A stretch of 64,000 nt of DNA from NCBI RefSeq assembly GCF_902459465.1, contig NC_047077.1, positions 1,798,001 to 1,862,000 on the forward strand, written 5' to 3'. This DNA is from Asterias rubens (lineage: Eukaryota; Echinodermata; Asteroidea; Forcipulatida; Asteriidae). The notes under the pieces were generated by a model that did no database searches, was not told the DNA's origin, and worked only from the letters and a program-made list of their open reading frames with translations. A program made the position numbers and the translations under genes. Below are positions 54,301-64,000 of this stretch, in pieces; within the stretch, counting starts at the first letter, position 1; the number at the start of each line of letters is the position of its first letter.

Positions 54301-56215
54301 TCATTAGTAATGACTCTCACCCCTGGCCTATACTTTAATGAATCGAGGGGACTTCTTGTTATAAACTTCACTACCGAAGTGAATTCTTAAAGGCAGTGGA
54401 CACTATTGGTAATTGTCAAAGACTAGCCTTCACAGTTGGTGTATCTCAACATATGCATAAAATAACAAACCTGTGAAAATTTGAGCTCAATCGGTCATCG
54501 AACTTGCGAGATAATAATGAAAGAAAAAACATCCTTGTCACACGAAGTTGTGTGTGTTTAGACGGTTGATTTCGAGACCTCAAGTTCTAAATCTGAGGTC
54601 TCGAAATCAAATTCGTGGAAAATTACTTCTTTCTAAAAACTATGGCACTTCAGAGGGAGCTGTTTCTCACAATGTTTTATACTATCAACCTCTCCCCATT
54701 ACTCGTAATCAAGAAAGGTTTTATGATGATAATTATTTTGAGTAATTACCAATAGTGTCCACTGCCTTTAATAATTGGTCTCTTTGTTTAGAAACTTACA
54801 TGTATATTACGTTTTTTTTGCAGGTTGTCAATTACTTGTAGCTCCTATATGCTTGACTGTCACCGTAAGTTTCCTTGGGGTTTTGCTCCTGGCTGCTGGA
54901 CCTTGGTATCTCACCTCACGGGCTAGACGAGTTTACATACGCAAAAAACATCATAGAAAATTCAGAAAAGAAGCAAGAATTTACCAACAGTATTTAGACG
55001 AGAAAAAGGAGTTGTATAGCGGGTGAGTTTACGATAACATTTTTGAATTTACGATCTTTCAAATGTTGTCAAATGAAATAAAGTTTTCAGGGAAATTACT
55101 CTTTTTTTTTTTAAGTAAATTTTTTCTAATCCTTTAGTTTTTATAAACATATCATTCAACTGCTCCAAGTTTCATCCCATTTGATGGTAATTTGGGGTTA
55201 AACAAAGACAAATTTACTAAAGTGAGATTTGAACCAACGACTTCTGGTCTGGGTAAACTGACTGGGTAAATTTGAAACAATTTGGGATTGAAAAAGGAAA
55301 AATCAACTAAAGTGGGGTTTGAACCACTGACCTCGAGGTTAACGTACCGGTGCTCTACCAAATGAGCTATCTAGCCCTATATTGGCGGCTTCCCTTTTTT
55401 GTTGATATCTTTGTTTGGTGTGCCAGTTAGCTGATGTGTAACCGGGGATTTCACCAAAGGTTAGGATAACCTGGGAAGCGGCAGCCAGTGGATCACCTTG
55501 AGGGGATGCAACTTTTTATTTCAGTTATCAAGTTGTAAACCACAAGGATTCCCTTGTGGTTTACAACTTGATAACTGAAATAAAAAGTTAAAATAATTTG
55601 AGAAAGACACCTCAGGTCAGTGGTTCAAACCCCGCTCTAGTTTTTTTTCCCTTGTTCAACCCAAAATTATTTCAAATTTACCCAGTCAGTTTCCCTTGTG
55701 GTTTACAACTTATAGCAATGCTATACCATTTCATGTCCCAAATAAAGTTTCCATCGTGTCACGTTCAACTCAAAATCAAGTACATTATCCTCTAGTTTCT
55801 CATTTATTATATTGTTGCGGCACCCGCTGCCAAAACATAGATATCGAACTGCCTCTAGCTGCCAGGCAATCTTGGTAGTCTAGTTGGTAAGACACTGCTC
55901 TAGAGTTGCAAGGGTCGTGGGTTCGAATCCCACCGAGTAATATGCCTGGGATTTTGTTTTCACAGGACTTTGGAAAGGACCTAGTATACAGTACTGACAC
56001 CGGCGGAGCATGGGTTAAAAAACAAAATTATTACTCTATAGGTTCTCGTTGAAGTGTCAAAGTAATTTTTTAAATGACCTATTTCATCCTCTTTCAGGAG
56101 AAAAACTTCATTGACGCCCCGCTCAGCGACCCCTGTTGACCTCCCAGCATCACCATGGCAACCACATACTGAATGTATTGATGACATCAGGCATGATAAC
56201 ATTCCAGTAGTCTGA
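51344..56215 (+). CDS. RNF217-like RBR E3 ubiquitin ligase, paralogue B
   Basis: Coding exons: 51344-52086, 52783-52975, 53504-53705, 54824-55022, 56098-56215; same splice phases as paralogue A (2,0,1,2), giving 484 residues. The first coding exon has a clean TTTTTTTTGCAG acceptor 23 bases before the ATG, so at least one untranslated upstream exon exists. Domains match A: RRSLS and CKECTGLCVC near residues 50-75, RING1 (CQVC...CCSMPICDLC), IBR (CPQC...ACACGLLWCFRC.APWH), RING2 with the presumed catalytic C321 in VGCDNMTC, one membrane helix (LLVAPICLTV... to ...LLLAAGPWYL) and a basic stretch. The last exon runs 16 residues longer than in A and ends ECIDDIRHDNIPVV. The parkin/HHARI catalytic His position is Asn. 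A and B lie head to head, 10.5 kb apart, as an inverted duplication. Confidence 0.84.
53290..53480 (+). repeat. tRNA-derived SINE (family A)
   Basis: GATAGATAGCTCAGTTAGTA (box A) and GGCAGGCTCAAATCGGCC (altered box B), in intron 2 of RNF217-like B just before its exon 3. Confidence 0.6.
54387..54771. mobile_element. TTAA-flanked MITE, family 2, full copy
   Basis: TTAAAGGCAGTGGACAC at the left mirrors GTGTCCACTGCCTTTAA at the right in a 385-bp unit. The centre is a hairpin around TTTCGAGACCTCAAG / GAGGTCTCGAAA. Located in intron 3 of RNF217-like paralogue B. It shares the motif ATAACAAACCTGTGAAAATTT with family 1, so both may derive from one parent transposon. Confidence 0.8.
55185..55720. 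repeat. Two family A SINEs in inverted orientation joined by a long palindrome
   Basis: A minus-strand copy (about 55185-55530; CTACCAAATGAGCTATCTAG at 55355) meets a plus-strand partial copy (about 55600-55720; GGTTCAAACCCCGCTC). The junction is a perfect palindrome at 55510-55589. Intron 4 of RNF217-like B. Confidence 0.65.
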
Positions 56216-57159
56216 TTCCCGATTTGTTTTGCCCTTGGTAAAAATGTCAACAATAAGATTAAGAATATCCCTAAATGTCTATTAAAAGCTTACATCTTTT
56301 GTACATGTAGCTCAGCCCTTGTCCTCGATACAATATTCCTATTTATATCCCAGGGATCAAGTATCATGCCTGTGCTGTAAATCCAGAGGTATAAGAAGTA
56401 TTATGCTCCGTAAACACAGAAAAATCATCTTTGCTACTTTGCAAATACCAAAGTTAAACAGCCAGGGTTGTGTGGTGGGCACTGCAAGACAACTTTAAAC
56501 TGTACAACCTTTTTCAGTGATGCGCTGCGAAACTTGGACAAACTGTAGAGGGCGCTCTGTGTTACGAAATCATACGTATTGAGAGTTTCTGTAAGAACGT
56601 TTCAGTCTACTTCAACCAAATTAAAACATTGCTAAAGTTAATATATTTGCCACTTCTTTCCCCATTTACCATGTAGTATTTTCTTGTATTCCAAATCATT
56701 CATGTCATTGTAATCATTAAATGAGACTTCTAAATCTGTGATTGACCTATTTAGGTGTGTATGAACAGTTTGAATGTTTGATAATGTAAATATATTAGGA
56801 TATATGTACATGTATGTACAGATGATTAAAAAGTATTATTTAAAAAATGAAAGAAATGAGTTGTCTATGCTGATGTCAGTTGCAACCTTTTCTGATGTAA
56901 GTTGCAACCTGTAAGATTTATCGATCAATGTATTTTTTCTTTTTCTTCAATAGTTTATTTTTGTAATGATAACCTGTAAATGTTGTTTGAGACATTGTGT
57001 TGGTTGTTTGATTGTTTGTTTGCTTGTTTTTCTTGAAGAAAGCAGATAACAGTATTACATAAAAGGTGTGACCAGAGGTTAAAGCATACACTTGTTTAAC
57101 TTATATTTTTTGCCAGACACCCGGGCTTGAGATTTATACTGAGGCCAACGAATGAAGCA

Positions 57160-57615
57160 TTGGGCTTTTATTGTAAACTCAGGACCAGACAGTTCATGGG
57201 CCCAAATCTGTCAATCAGTGCGTTCACGGCGCTCCAACATTATTACCCCTGGTCAAAGGGGGCCATTTATTTCATTCCTTTAAGTCATCTTAGCTCCCTG
57301 GGAGTATACAGCCTGTGCTGCCAAGTATGTAGCACGAAGCGCTTTATACACCCGAAGGGCGTCTCAAAGCGCTGAAACATACAGTATTTCCTGCAAGGTA
57401 CAGTGGGACTAGGTTTTTGAATTATGAGATCTACATGTACTCCTTCTTTCACAAGAACCATCTCTGCCCCGACAGGTATCCATTTACCCCTTGGTTTTTT
57501 ACGCCTTGGTAAAGAGAAGCATTTACAGTCTTGCTCAAGAAAACAAGCGTCATAGGGGTTCGAACCCATATCCTCTTGACTAAACCACCAGAACTTGAGT
57601 CCGATGCACTTAACT
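57160..57615 (-). repeat. tRNA-derived SINE (family B)
   Basis: The minus-strand box B (GGGTTCGAACCCCTATGAC) lies at about 57548-57566, with the body reaching GCTCCAACATTATTACCCC near 57230. Downstream of RNF217-like B. Confidence 0.55.
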
Positions 57616-58462
57616 GCTTATTTAAGTCTGCTTACCCATAGAAAGAGATAATCAACCGGGTTCAACCATTTGTTTTCACTCAAACTGAGATGTTTTCAAT
57701 ATCAACATTAAAAAAACAACGGTAAATAATAATATTTATATTATGTAGCTATTCAGTATTTTTCTTACATCAGGTCAACATAAAAGTTAATCAAAAATAG
57801 CTAAATTTAAAAATTCATGAGCACCAATTTATTTTATATAATGTTTGCTAATTCCTATGAAGGATGTCAGTGTAAAGATGCATATATTTTTGATTGATGT
57901 CAGTAATATAATATTTTTATGTTTAGATGTCTAGTTATAATGTACAATGTACACGCATTAAAAAAATATTATAATTTTATTTTGGTCTGGCTTTAAGAGT
58001 AGTTTTGGTTTGCTGCCAACCATGCCAGAAACACTGAAGCAAACCCTTTCCAGACCTTGAATTTCATCTTTGAAAGGGCAAGGCCATCTTCATTTCGAAA
58101 AGGGCACTTCCAAAATCTTAAAGTCAATGGGAAACCTTTGAAGGGGCACTCGGGCCAAGACGAGACCATGGGCAACGAGGTCATGGCCTCTATGGACTGG
58201 CTGTAATTCCAGGTCTATGACTAAGTCAAGTTTATGGGTTCATATTTTGCGTTACATGTTTTCATCACCCTGCAATCAGTATTTATTCAGTTATTGTTTA
58301 CAGTTGTTTAACAAGATTAAATTGTCTTATGTTAGTTTTTATTTATTAATGTTTTGTTTTTTGTGTGAAAACATTTTCAGAAATGTATAATCAAAAGTTG
58401 CTTTCAGAAATGTATAATCAAAAGTTGCTTAACAACAAAATTTAGTAACCAGTATTTTCTGC

Positions 58463-58836
58463 TTAAAGCCATTGGACACTTTCTGAACAGAACAAAATTT
58501 AAAAGTTCACAGATTTACAAATAACGTACAGGGTTTACAGAAGGTAATGGTTAAAGACTTCCCTTGAAATATTGTTCCATGAAATGCTTTCCTTTTTGAG
58601 AAAACATTAAAACAATTATCAATTCTCGATATCGAGAATAACGGATTTATTTTAAACACATGTCATGACACGGCAAAACGTGCGGAAACAAGGGTGGGTT
58701 TTCCTGTTATTTTCTCCCAACTCCGATGACTGATTGAGCCTAAATTTTCCCAGGTTTGTTATTTTATACAAGTTGTGATACACGAAGTGTGGGCCTTTGG
58801 ACAATACTGTTTACCCATGTTGTGCGATTGCTTTAA
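58463..58836. mobile_element. TTAA-flanked MITE, family 1, copy 4 (right end decayed)
   Basis: The left end and body match the other family 1 copies. The right inverted end is partly replaced (CCCATGTTGTGCGATTG before CTTTAA). TTAA still stands at both borders. Confidence 0.7.
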
Positions 58837-59482
58837 ACATGTAAGAGCCTTATGAAATCGGGTCTAGGAGTCATTTTCATAGCTCTGCTTATAACGATCA
58901 GCAAAAAGACATGGATTTACCTCATACAGGACCTGCTTTTAAACAGTAAATAGTGATTGAAAATTTGAAGGGGAAACAAGCATTTCTGTGAGTTACACAA
59001 AAAGTGACCAAAACACCATGTTTATGATTTCAAACACAGTAAAACCTCTTTATTTATCTCTTTTGTACATAAAAATAAAGGACTCTAAGCGTGCAGATCA
59101 TATTTTGAAACAAGACGTGAATATTTACAAGCATTTTACATTACCACCACCGAATTGCATACAGAATTAAAAAAATAGATGATAACCACAACAATGTTAC
59201 ATTTCAGCGTTGCAATAAAATTTAAAATAAATATAATATAACAAGAAAATTCATTGTTCAGAGTGCTTTCATTTTTGCCTGTAGCTGTTCCAAAAATTGT
59301 TAAACTATGAATTCATCAAAGGTTTCCAGAAACTGAAAGGTTTCATAACAATTTGTTGGCATTTATTCTCCTGACAAAAATAAATGGAGTAAGACATTAA
59401 TTATGCGGCGACCATTTTCCCCCCCATAAATATCAATGTAAAATGAAACTGAGACTGTATCTGAATTGACTGCTACAGCTAT

Positions 59483-59801
59483 GAGCAAGTTCGAGTGTGC
59501 ACAATGGTTAACTAAAGGTTGACCATTTGCACTCGAACCCAGGCTGGTCGACCATTGGTTGACTACTGTGGTCGACCATTTGGAACCAGCCTCGAGCCCA
59601 TGGTTTCTTCACTGGTCCCAGCAGCATGTTCCATTCTAACATGTGTAAAGCGCAGAGGGGAACCAGTGACACTAACGCGAAAAGACGGAAGGTTGACTAG
59701 ACTTCCAAATGAATTGTTCGAGTGAGCGCATCACTGCGCATGTACATTGCTGGTCAGTAGTCCACCACTGGTCGACTAAATGTGCCCACTCGAACTTGCT
59801 C
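59483..59801. mobile_element. MITE with GAGCAAGTTCGAGTG ends
   Basis: The 15-bp ends GAGCAAGTTCGAGTG and CACTCGAACTTGCTC are perfect mirrors, flanked by TAT on both sides. Inner repeats of TGGTCGACCA occur several times. A related partial end is seen at about 14915-14995. A 3-base duplication is compatible with Harbinger-type elements; this is inference. Confidence 0.6.
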
Positions 59802-60237
59802 TATGGCTACAGCTGTTGCCAAGGACATCAACCTTAACATGTACTTCCATGCATGGGTCCCAAGTTGGTCATCAATTAAAGTTCTAAACTATAAGCTGTC
59901 ACCATCGCTCGACTAACCCCTAGTTTTTATGACATCAATCTGTCTTAAGAAAATAAAGTAATTCATAAAATGCAGCACCAAAGTTAAGCAATTTTTTTCT
60001 TCTCCAGTTTTTACAATCAAGTTTAAGGTATAGGAATACTTTCTTTTCCACTTTCACAGCAGTCACATAAGTTTATAACAAAATATCCTTTAAGGATTTC
60101 CATCAATTAAAATTTACGAACCCAAATCCATCAAAATCATACAGCAACAATTTAAGATTCTGAAAGAACCTTCCACTTACCTCACCAAACCAGTTGACTG
60201 GTGGAAGGTTCTTTGAGGTACTTAAATTACTAGTCAA

Positions 60238-60640
60238 ACTATGCTTAGCATGAGGCCTACCATAGTCTGTAACACACATTGACTCATTTCTACTTAGCCA
60301 AACTAATTGTGTTTAAGCACAAGGCCTGGCATACCATTGGTCTGTAATACACGCACACTAGACTCATTACTGCTTAGCCAAACAAATTGTACTTATCATG
60401 AGGCCTCGCCTGGCTTGTAACACACATTGACTCATTACTGCTTAGCCAAACTAATTGTGTTTGGCATGAAGCCTGGTATCATTAGTTTGTATACACTCTT
60501 GATGAGTTGTTACTGATTATAGCAAAACCAATTGTGTTTAGCATGAGGCCTAAGCATACCATTGGTTTGTAACACACACTTGTGTCATTACTGCTTCGCA
60601 AAACTAATTGTGCTTAGAAAGGGGCCTGGCATACAAGTGC
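60238..60640 (+). repeat. Minisatellite, about 85-bp units, five diverged copies
   Basis: CATTACTGCTTAGCCAAACT followed by AATTGTGTTTAGCATGAGGC recurs about every 80-95 bases. Copies differ by substitutions and short indels. Confidence 0.7.
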
Positions 60641-60889
60641 ACCACTAGTCATGCTAGTCAATTGGCCTGGGACATGTAGTTGATGTACATGTAATGCATG
60701 ATGTTGAGTTTGCTTGACTCAATACTGCTTCAGTCAAGCTAAACTGCTTATAATAAGAGGCCTGGCACACAAAAATAGTCCATTGGCTTGAGAAATGTAT
60801 ATGGATTGTCACAATTTGGAAGTCAGAACACACTACCACAGAGAAACTTGAATTCATGGGGACAGGCACACCTTTTTCAAAAGTCAACA

Positions 60890-62035
60890 AGTTGGTGAGT
60901 TGGTGTAGTTTGTGGATACTGTTTGGAGTGGTGGACTTATATTGCACAGCCATGAGGCCAAACAGACTAATTCCACCAGTGTCCAGTGGTTTGGAAAATG
61001 GATTACTGTGTTTTATGGCCAAACCAATGATGTTTTGCATGAGGACACATATGAACACCTATATTCCAACAAGTTGGTTGGATTGTGGATACAGTGTGGA
61101 GTGTTGGACCCAGTACTGCCCTGCCATGAGGCCAAACAGAAGTGTCCAGAAGAGGAAAATGGATTACTGTGTTTTATGGCCAAACCAATGATGTTTTGCA
61201 TGAGGACACATAGGAACACATTGTCCAACAAGTTGTTGGGATTGGGGATCCAGTGTGGAGTGTTGGACCCAGTACTGCCCTGCCATGAGGCCAAACAGAA
61301 GTGTCCAGAAGGGGAAAATGGAGTACTGTGTTTTATGGCCAAACACATTGTCCAACAAGTTGTTGCTGTTTTGCATGAGGGCAGCACACCTAGTCCAACA
61401 GTCAACAAGTTGGTGAGTCTGTCAACAAGTTGGTGAGAACTGTACAGCTTGTGAACACTAAGTGGAGTGGTGGACTCATATTGCAGCCATGAGGCAGGTG
61501 GAATATGTCCACCAGTGCCCAGTGGTACTGTGTGTTTTATGGACAAGCAAAGGATGTTATGCATGAGGAACAGTGCACCTAGTTCAACACTCAACATTCA
61601 ACATGAAGTTTGTGGATACTCAGTGTAATTTGTGGATACTGTGTGCTTGCTGTACATATAATGTGTGGAGTGGTGGACTCATATTGCAGCCATGAGGTCA
61701 AGCAGAACAATTCCACCAGTGCCCAAGAGGTACTGTGTGTTTTATGGACAAGCAAAGGATGTTATGCATGAGGACAGCGCACATCCACCAGTCCACAATT
61801 TGGTGAGCTACATTTAGTTTGTGGATACTGTGTGTATTGGTGGACTTAGTACTGCACATCCATGAGGATGAGGCCAAGCAGACCAACAATTGTCTAGTGT
61901 CCAGTGGTTTGGAAGGAGTACTGTTTGTGCATGGGGGACAGCATACACCTTTAGTCCAACAGTATACAGTTGGTGAGTTACATGTAATTATCAAATTAGT
62001 TAGTGTACATACTTTGAGAGTTTGCAAACTGCACC
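60890..62035 (+). repeat. Minisatellite field, about 160-bp units
   Basis: Units contain AGTGTGGAGTGTTGGACCCA, CATGAGGCCAAACAGAAGTG, ACTGTGTTTTATGGCCAAAC and a GTCAACAAGTTGGTGAG end. Two neighbouring units start at 61092 and 61251 (period 159); others are shorter or diverged. Open frames of up to 194 codons on both strands are repeat artefacts. Confidence 0.75.
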
Positions 62036-62095
62036 CCTAGTCAAACAAGCAAATTACACGATTCATGGCCTCTCTGATAATCTTTGTTGCTAAAA

Positions 62096-62228
62096 ACGAA
62101 AAACTTTCCGTATCCTGCCAGCCACTTTTTCACTCATTTTTACAAAAAGGGATTTCTCATCGAGGTAAATTATACTTTATTATTTCATATCGAATGAAAA
62201 AGTGGTGGCGTGATACGGAAATTTTTCC
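62096..62228. mobile_element. hAT-like MITE, third recognisable copy
   Basis: ACTTTCCGTATCCTGCCAGC at the left is mirrored by GTGGCGTGATACGGAAATTT at the right around the usual AT-rich centre (TTATTTCATATCGAATG). No clear target duplication was seen. Confidence 0.55.
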
Positions 62229-62680
62229 GATGACACTTGTGGGCCTCCATTTCATGGCTCTGCTTACTGCAGAATTCTGCACTTACCAAGCCCTGTAAGG
62301 CACATAATTCTACAGGATTTATACCATTGAATTCCACGCTTACGCCCTGCTATGACCCACAGAAGTACACAGTCTAAAGCGTGTCGTAAGCACAGCATTC
62401 TTTGGCCGGTAAGCAGCGTCATGAAATGGTTACACACTTATGTTTTCACACCCCAAATTCCGACACACCATGTGTATTTCCTATTCCTAACCTTAACCCT
62501 AACCCTAGCATTAACTACGAGAAAGCTGTCGGAACGTAGGGGTGTTAGAATACATGTATAAAGCAGTCAACATGAAATTGAGCCCAGTGGTCTTCAGTTG
62601 TCTTCAATTTTGTTTTGAGGTGTCGTGAGTTGTCCGTGTTTTGTATATGATATCAATGTACCCGGTAGGCAATATTGAGA

Positions 62681-62955
62681 GAATGCTACAGTTGTGGGTT
62701 TGAATCCCTCCTGAGTCACCATGAATAACAGGACTCGTACTGTACATACATGCAGTTCAGAGTTTCAGAGAGAATGCTACAGTTGTGGGTTTGAATCCCT
62801 CTTGAGTCACCATGAATAACAGGACTCGTACTGTACAAACTAGCAGTTCAGAGTTTCAGAGAGAATGCTACAGTTGTGGGTTTGAATCCCTCCTGAGTCA
62901 CCATGAATAACAGGACTCGTACTGTACGTACATGTAGTTCAGAGTTTCAGTAAAA
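62681..62955 (+). repeat. 91-bp tandem repeat, three copies, each with a tRNA-type B box
   Basis: GAATGCTACAGTTGTGGGTT begins copies at 62681, 62772 and 62863. Each carries GGGTTTGAATCCCTC, close to a pol III B box, and GAATAACAGGACTCGTACTG. Copies are nearly identical. Confidence 0.8.
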
Positions 62956-63559
62956 CGCATGAAATAACACAATAATATTTTAGACGTTAGAGTTAGTGTG
63001 TACTGGATTTGATTCAGTACTGCATAACAAAACAAATGATGCTTTGCATTACGTTCTTACCAAGTTAGGTACTTGTTGCTTTTGGATATTGTTTGATAGT
63101 CTATTGCAGCGCGTGACTACAGGCATATGTTACTCATGTGGAGTTCGAACCCACGACCTTTGCAATGCTAGAGCAGATGACTTACCACTAGACCACCGAG
63201 CTAACCAAGTTGCTAGAGGACAAAAAAAAAATACAAAATTCTCCCGACACAGAATTAAAAGTAACATCTATTAATATTGGAATTTGATAGAATAGGGACG
63301 TCAAATCAAAACCAAAATGCATCTAAATAAAGAGTTGAGTATTTCTTTTTAAAAACTTAAAGACTAAAGCTTAATCCCCATCAAGGCTGTATATTCAAAG
63401 GAAAATGAACCAAAGCAATAATCATCATCAAGATTTTAACCAAACATAAAATGAAACCTTCCAAACTTAACTTAATAATCACATATTTAATTTGGGATTT
63501 TTTTAATCAAACATAAAATGAAACGTTCCAAACTTAACTTAATAATCACATACATAATT

Positions 63560-63655
63560 TGGGATAGAACAAAGAAAAATTTACTAGAGCGGGACTTAAA
63601 CCTGCGACCTCTAGATTAACGTGCCAAAGTTATCTAGCCATATTGTTGGCGGTGG
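63560..63655 (-). repeat. tRNA-derived SINE (family A) fragment
   Basis: GAGCGGGACTTAAACCTGCG and AGTTATCTAGCCATATTG match the minus-strand tRNA-like part, with box A truncated. Just before it, about 80 bases are tandemly duplicated (AAACATAAAATGAAAC at 63445 and 63509). Confidence 0.5.
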
Positions 63656-64000
63656 ACCCTCAATATCTGTGTTCGACATATGTGTCCTCACCCCATCACT
63701 AATTGGAACACTACAACATTTCCATAGCTTTTATAGGAAACCATACAATGTCATTAACCTATGAGTCTGACCCTTTATAGAATTAATGACCATTTTATTT
63801 AATGTGTTTGTAAATGGAGTCGGCATAAAAAGTTGAAGGTGAAATGTTTTCGGCGACATTTAATTTCATGTTGAATGCTGCAGCAAGTTATTAATTTAAA
63901 ACAAGGTCGTGATAAGAATTCTCTTTGAAGTGATAATCAACATGTTTAACATACTTAGTTCACAAACATCATTGTGTTCGAGTGCAACAATGGTGTATCT

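Larger units (their letters stand above)
56216..60230. other. Region downstream of RNF217-like B
   Basis: Probable 3' UTR at first (ATTAAA-type signals near 56620, 56719 and 56823), then SINE and MITE copies. No gene-like frame. Confidence 0.5.

Noticed and set aside
60912..61597. ORFs of 174 and 194 codons on opposite strands
   Set aside because: They read through minisatellite units and their proteins are repeats of each other; no domain recognised.

Overview
The window is nuclear DNA of a metazoan. Coding sequence is split into short exons with GT/AG introns. The introns are AT-rich and crowded with tRNA-derived SINEs, palindromic MITEs and LINE fragments. Protein content (a UBTF-like HMG-box factor, a GGT7-type gamma-glutamyltransferase, RNF217-type RBR ligases, a cystin-like ciliary protein) and the repeat style suggest a marine deuterostome, most likely an echinoderm such as a sea star. 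The taxon is inference; no rRNA or mitochondrial marker is present.

Layout. (1) 66-4889, minus: 5' part of a UBTF-like gene (five coding exons seen, gene runs off the left edge). (2) 4890-5735: short head-to-head interval, probably a shared promoter region. (3) 5736-24986, plus: a GGT7-like gene with 14 coding exons whose phases all agree (619 codons), plus a second possible first exon at 10435-10504. (4) 28964-33009, minus: a four-exon gene for a 370-residue protein with an N-myristoylation-type start and a cystin-like C-terminus. (5) 36898-40801, minus, and 51344-56215, plus: two intact five-exon RBR E3 ligase paralogues of RNF217 type, head to head, with the same intron positions and phases. 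(6) 41.9-51.3 kb and 56.2-64 kb: no convincing genes; repeats, palindromes, a mobile element with telomere-type repeats inside it, and minisatellites.

The genes do not form one pathway (rRNA transcription, glutathione/gamma-glutamyl metabolism, cilium, ubiquitin). The most notable items are a 247-bp element with 31-bp terminal inverted repeats and an exact 9-bp target duplication that carries about eight TTAGGG units; the paired RBR ligases with a locally near-identical RING1-IBR patch that looks like gene conversion and a missing RING2 histidine; a GGT7-type enzyme with its nucleophilic threonine but a changed Ser-Ser pair; and a restriction-endonuclease-type LINE fragment lying in a TAA repeat directly at the 5' splice site of GGT7 intron 9. 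Exon coordinates were worked out by hand from splice signals, reading frame and family similarity, without transcript evidence.
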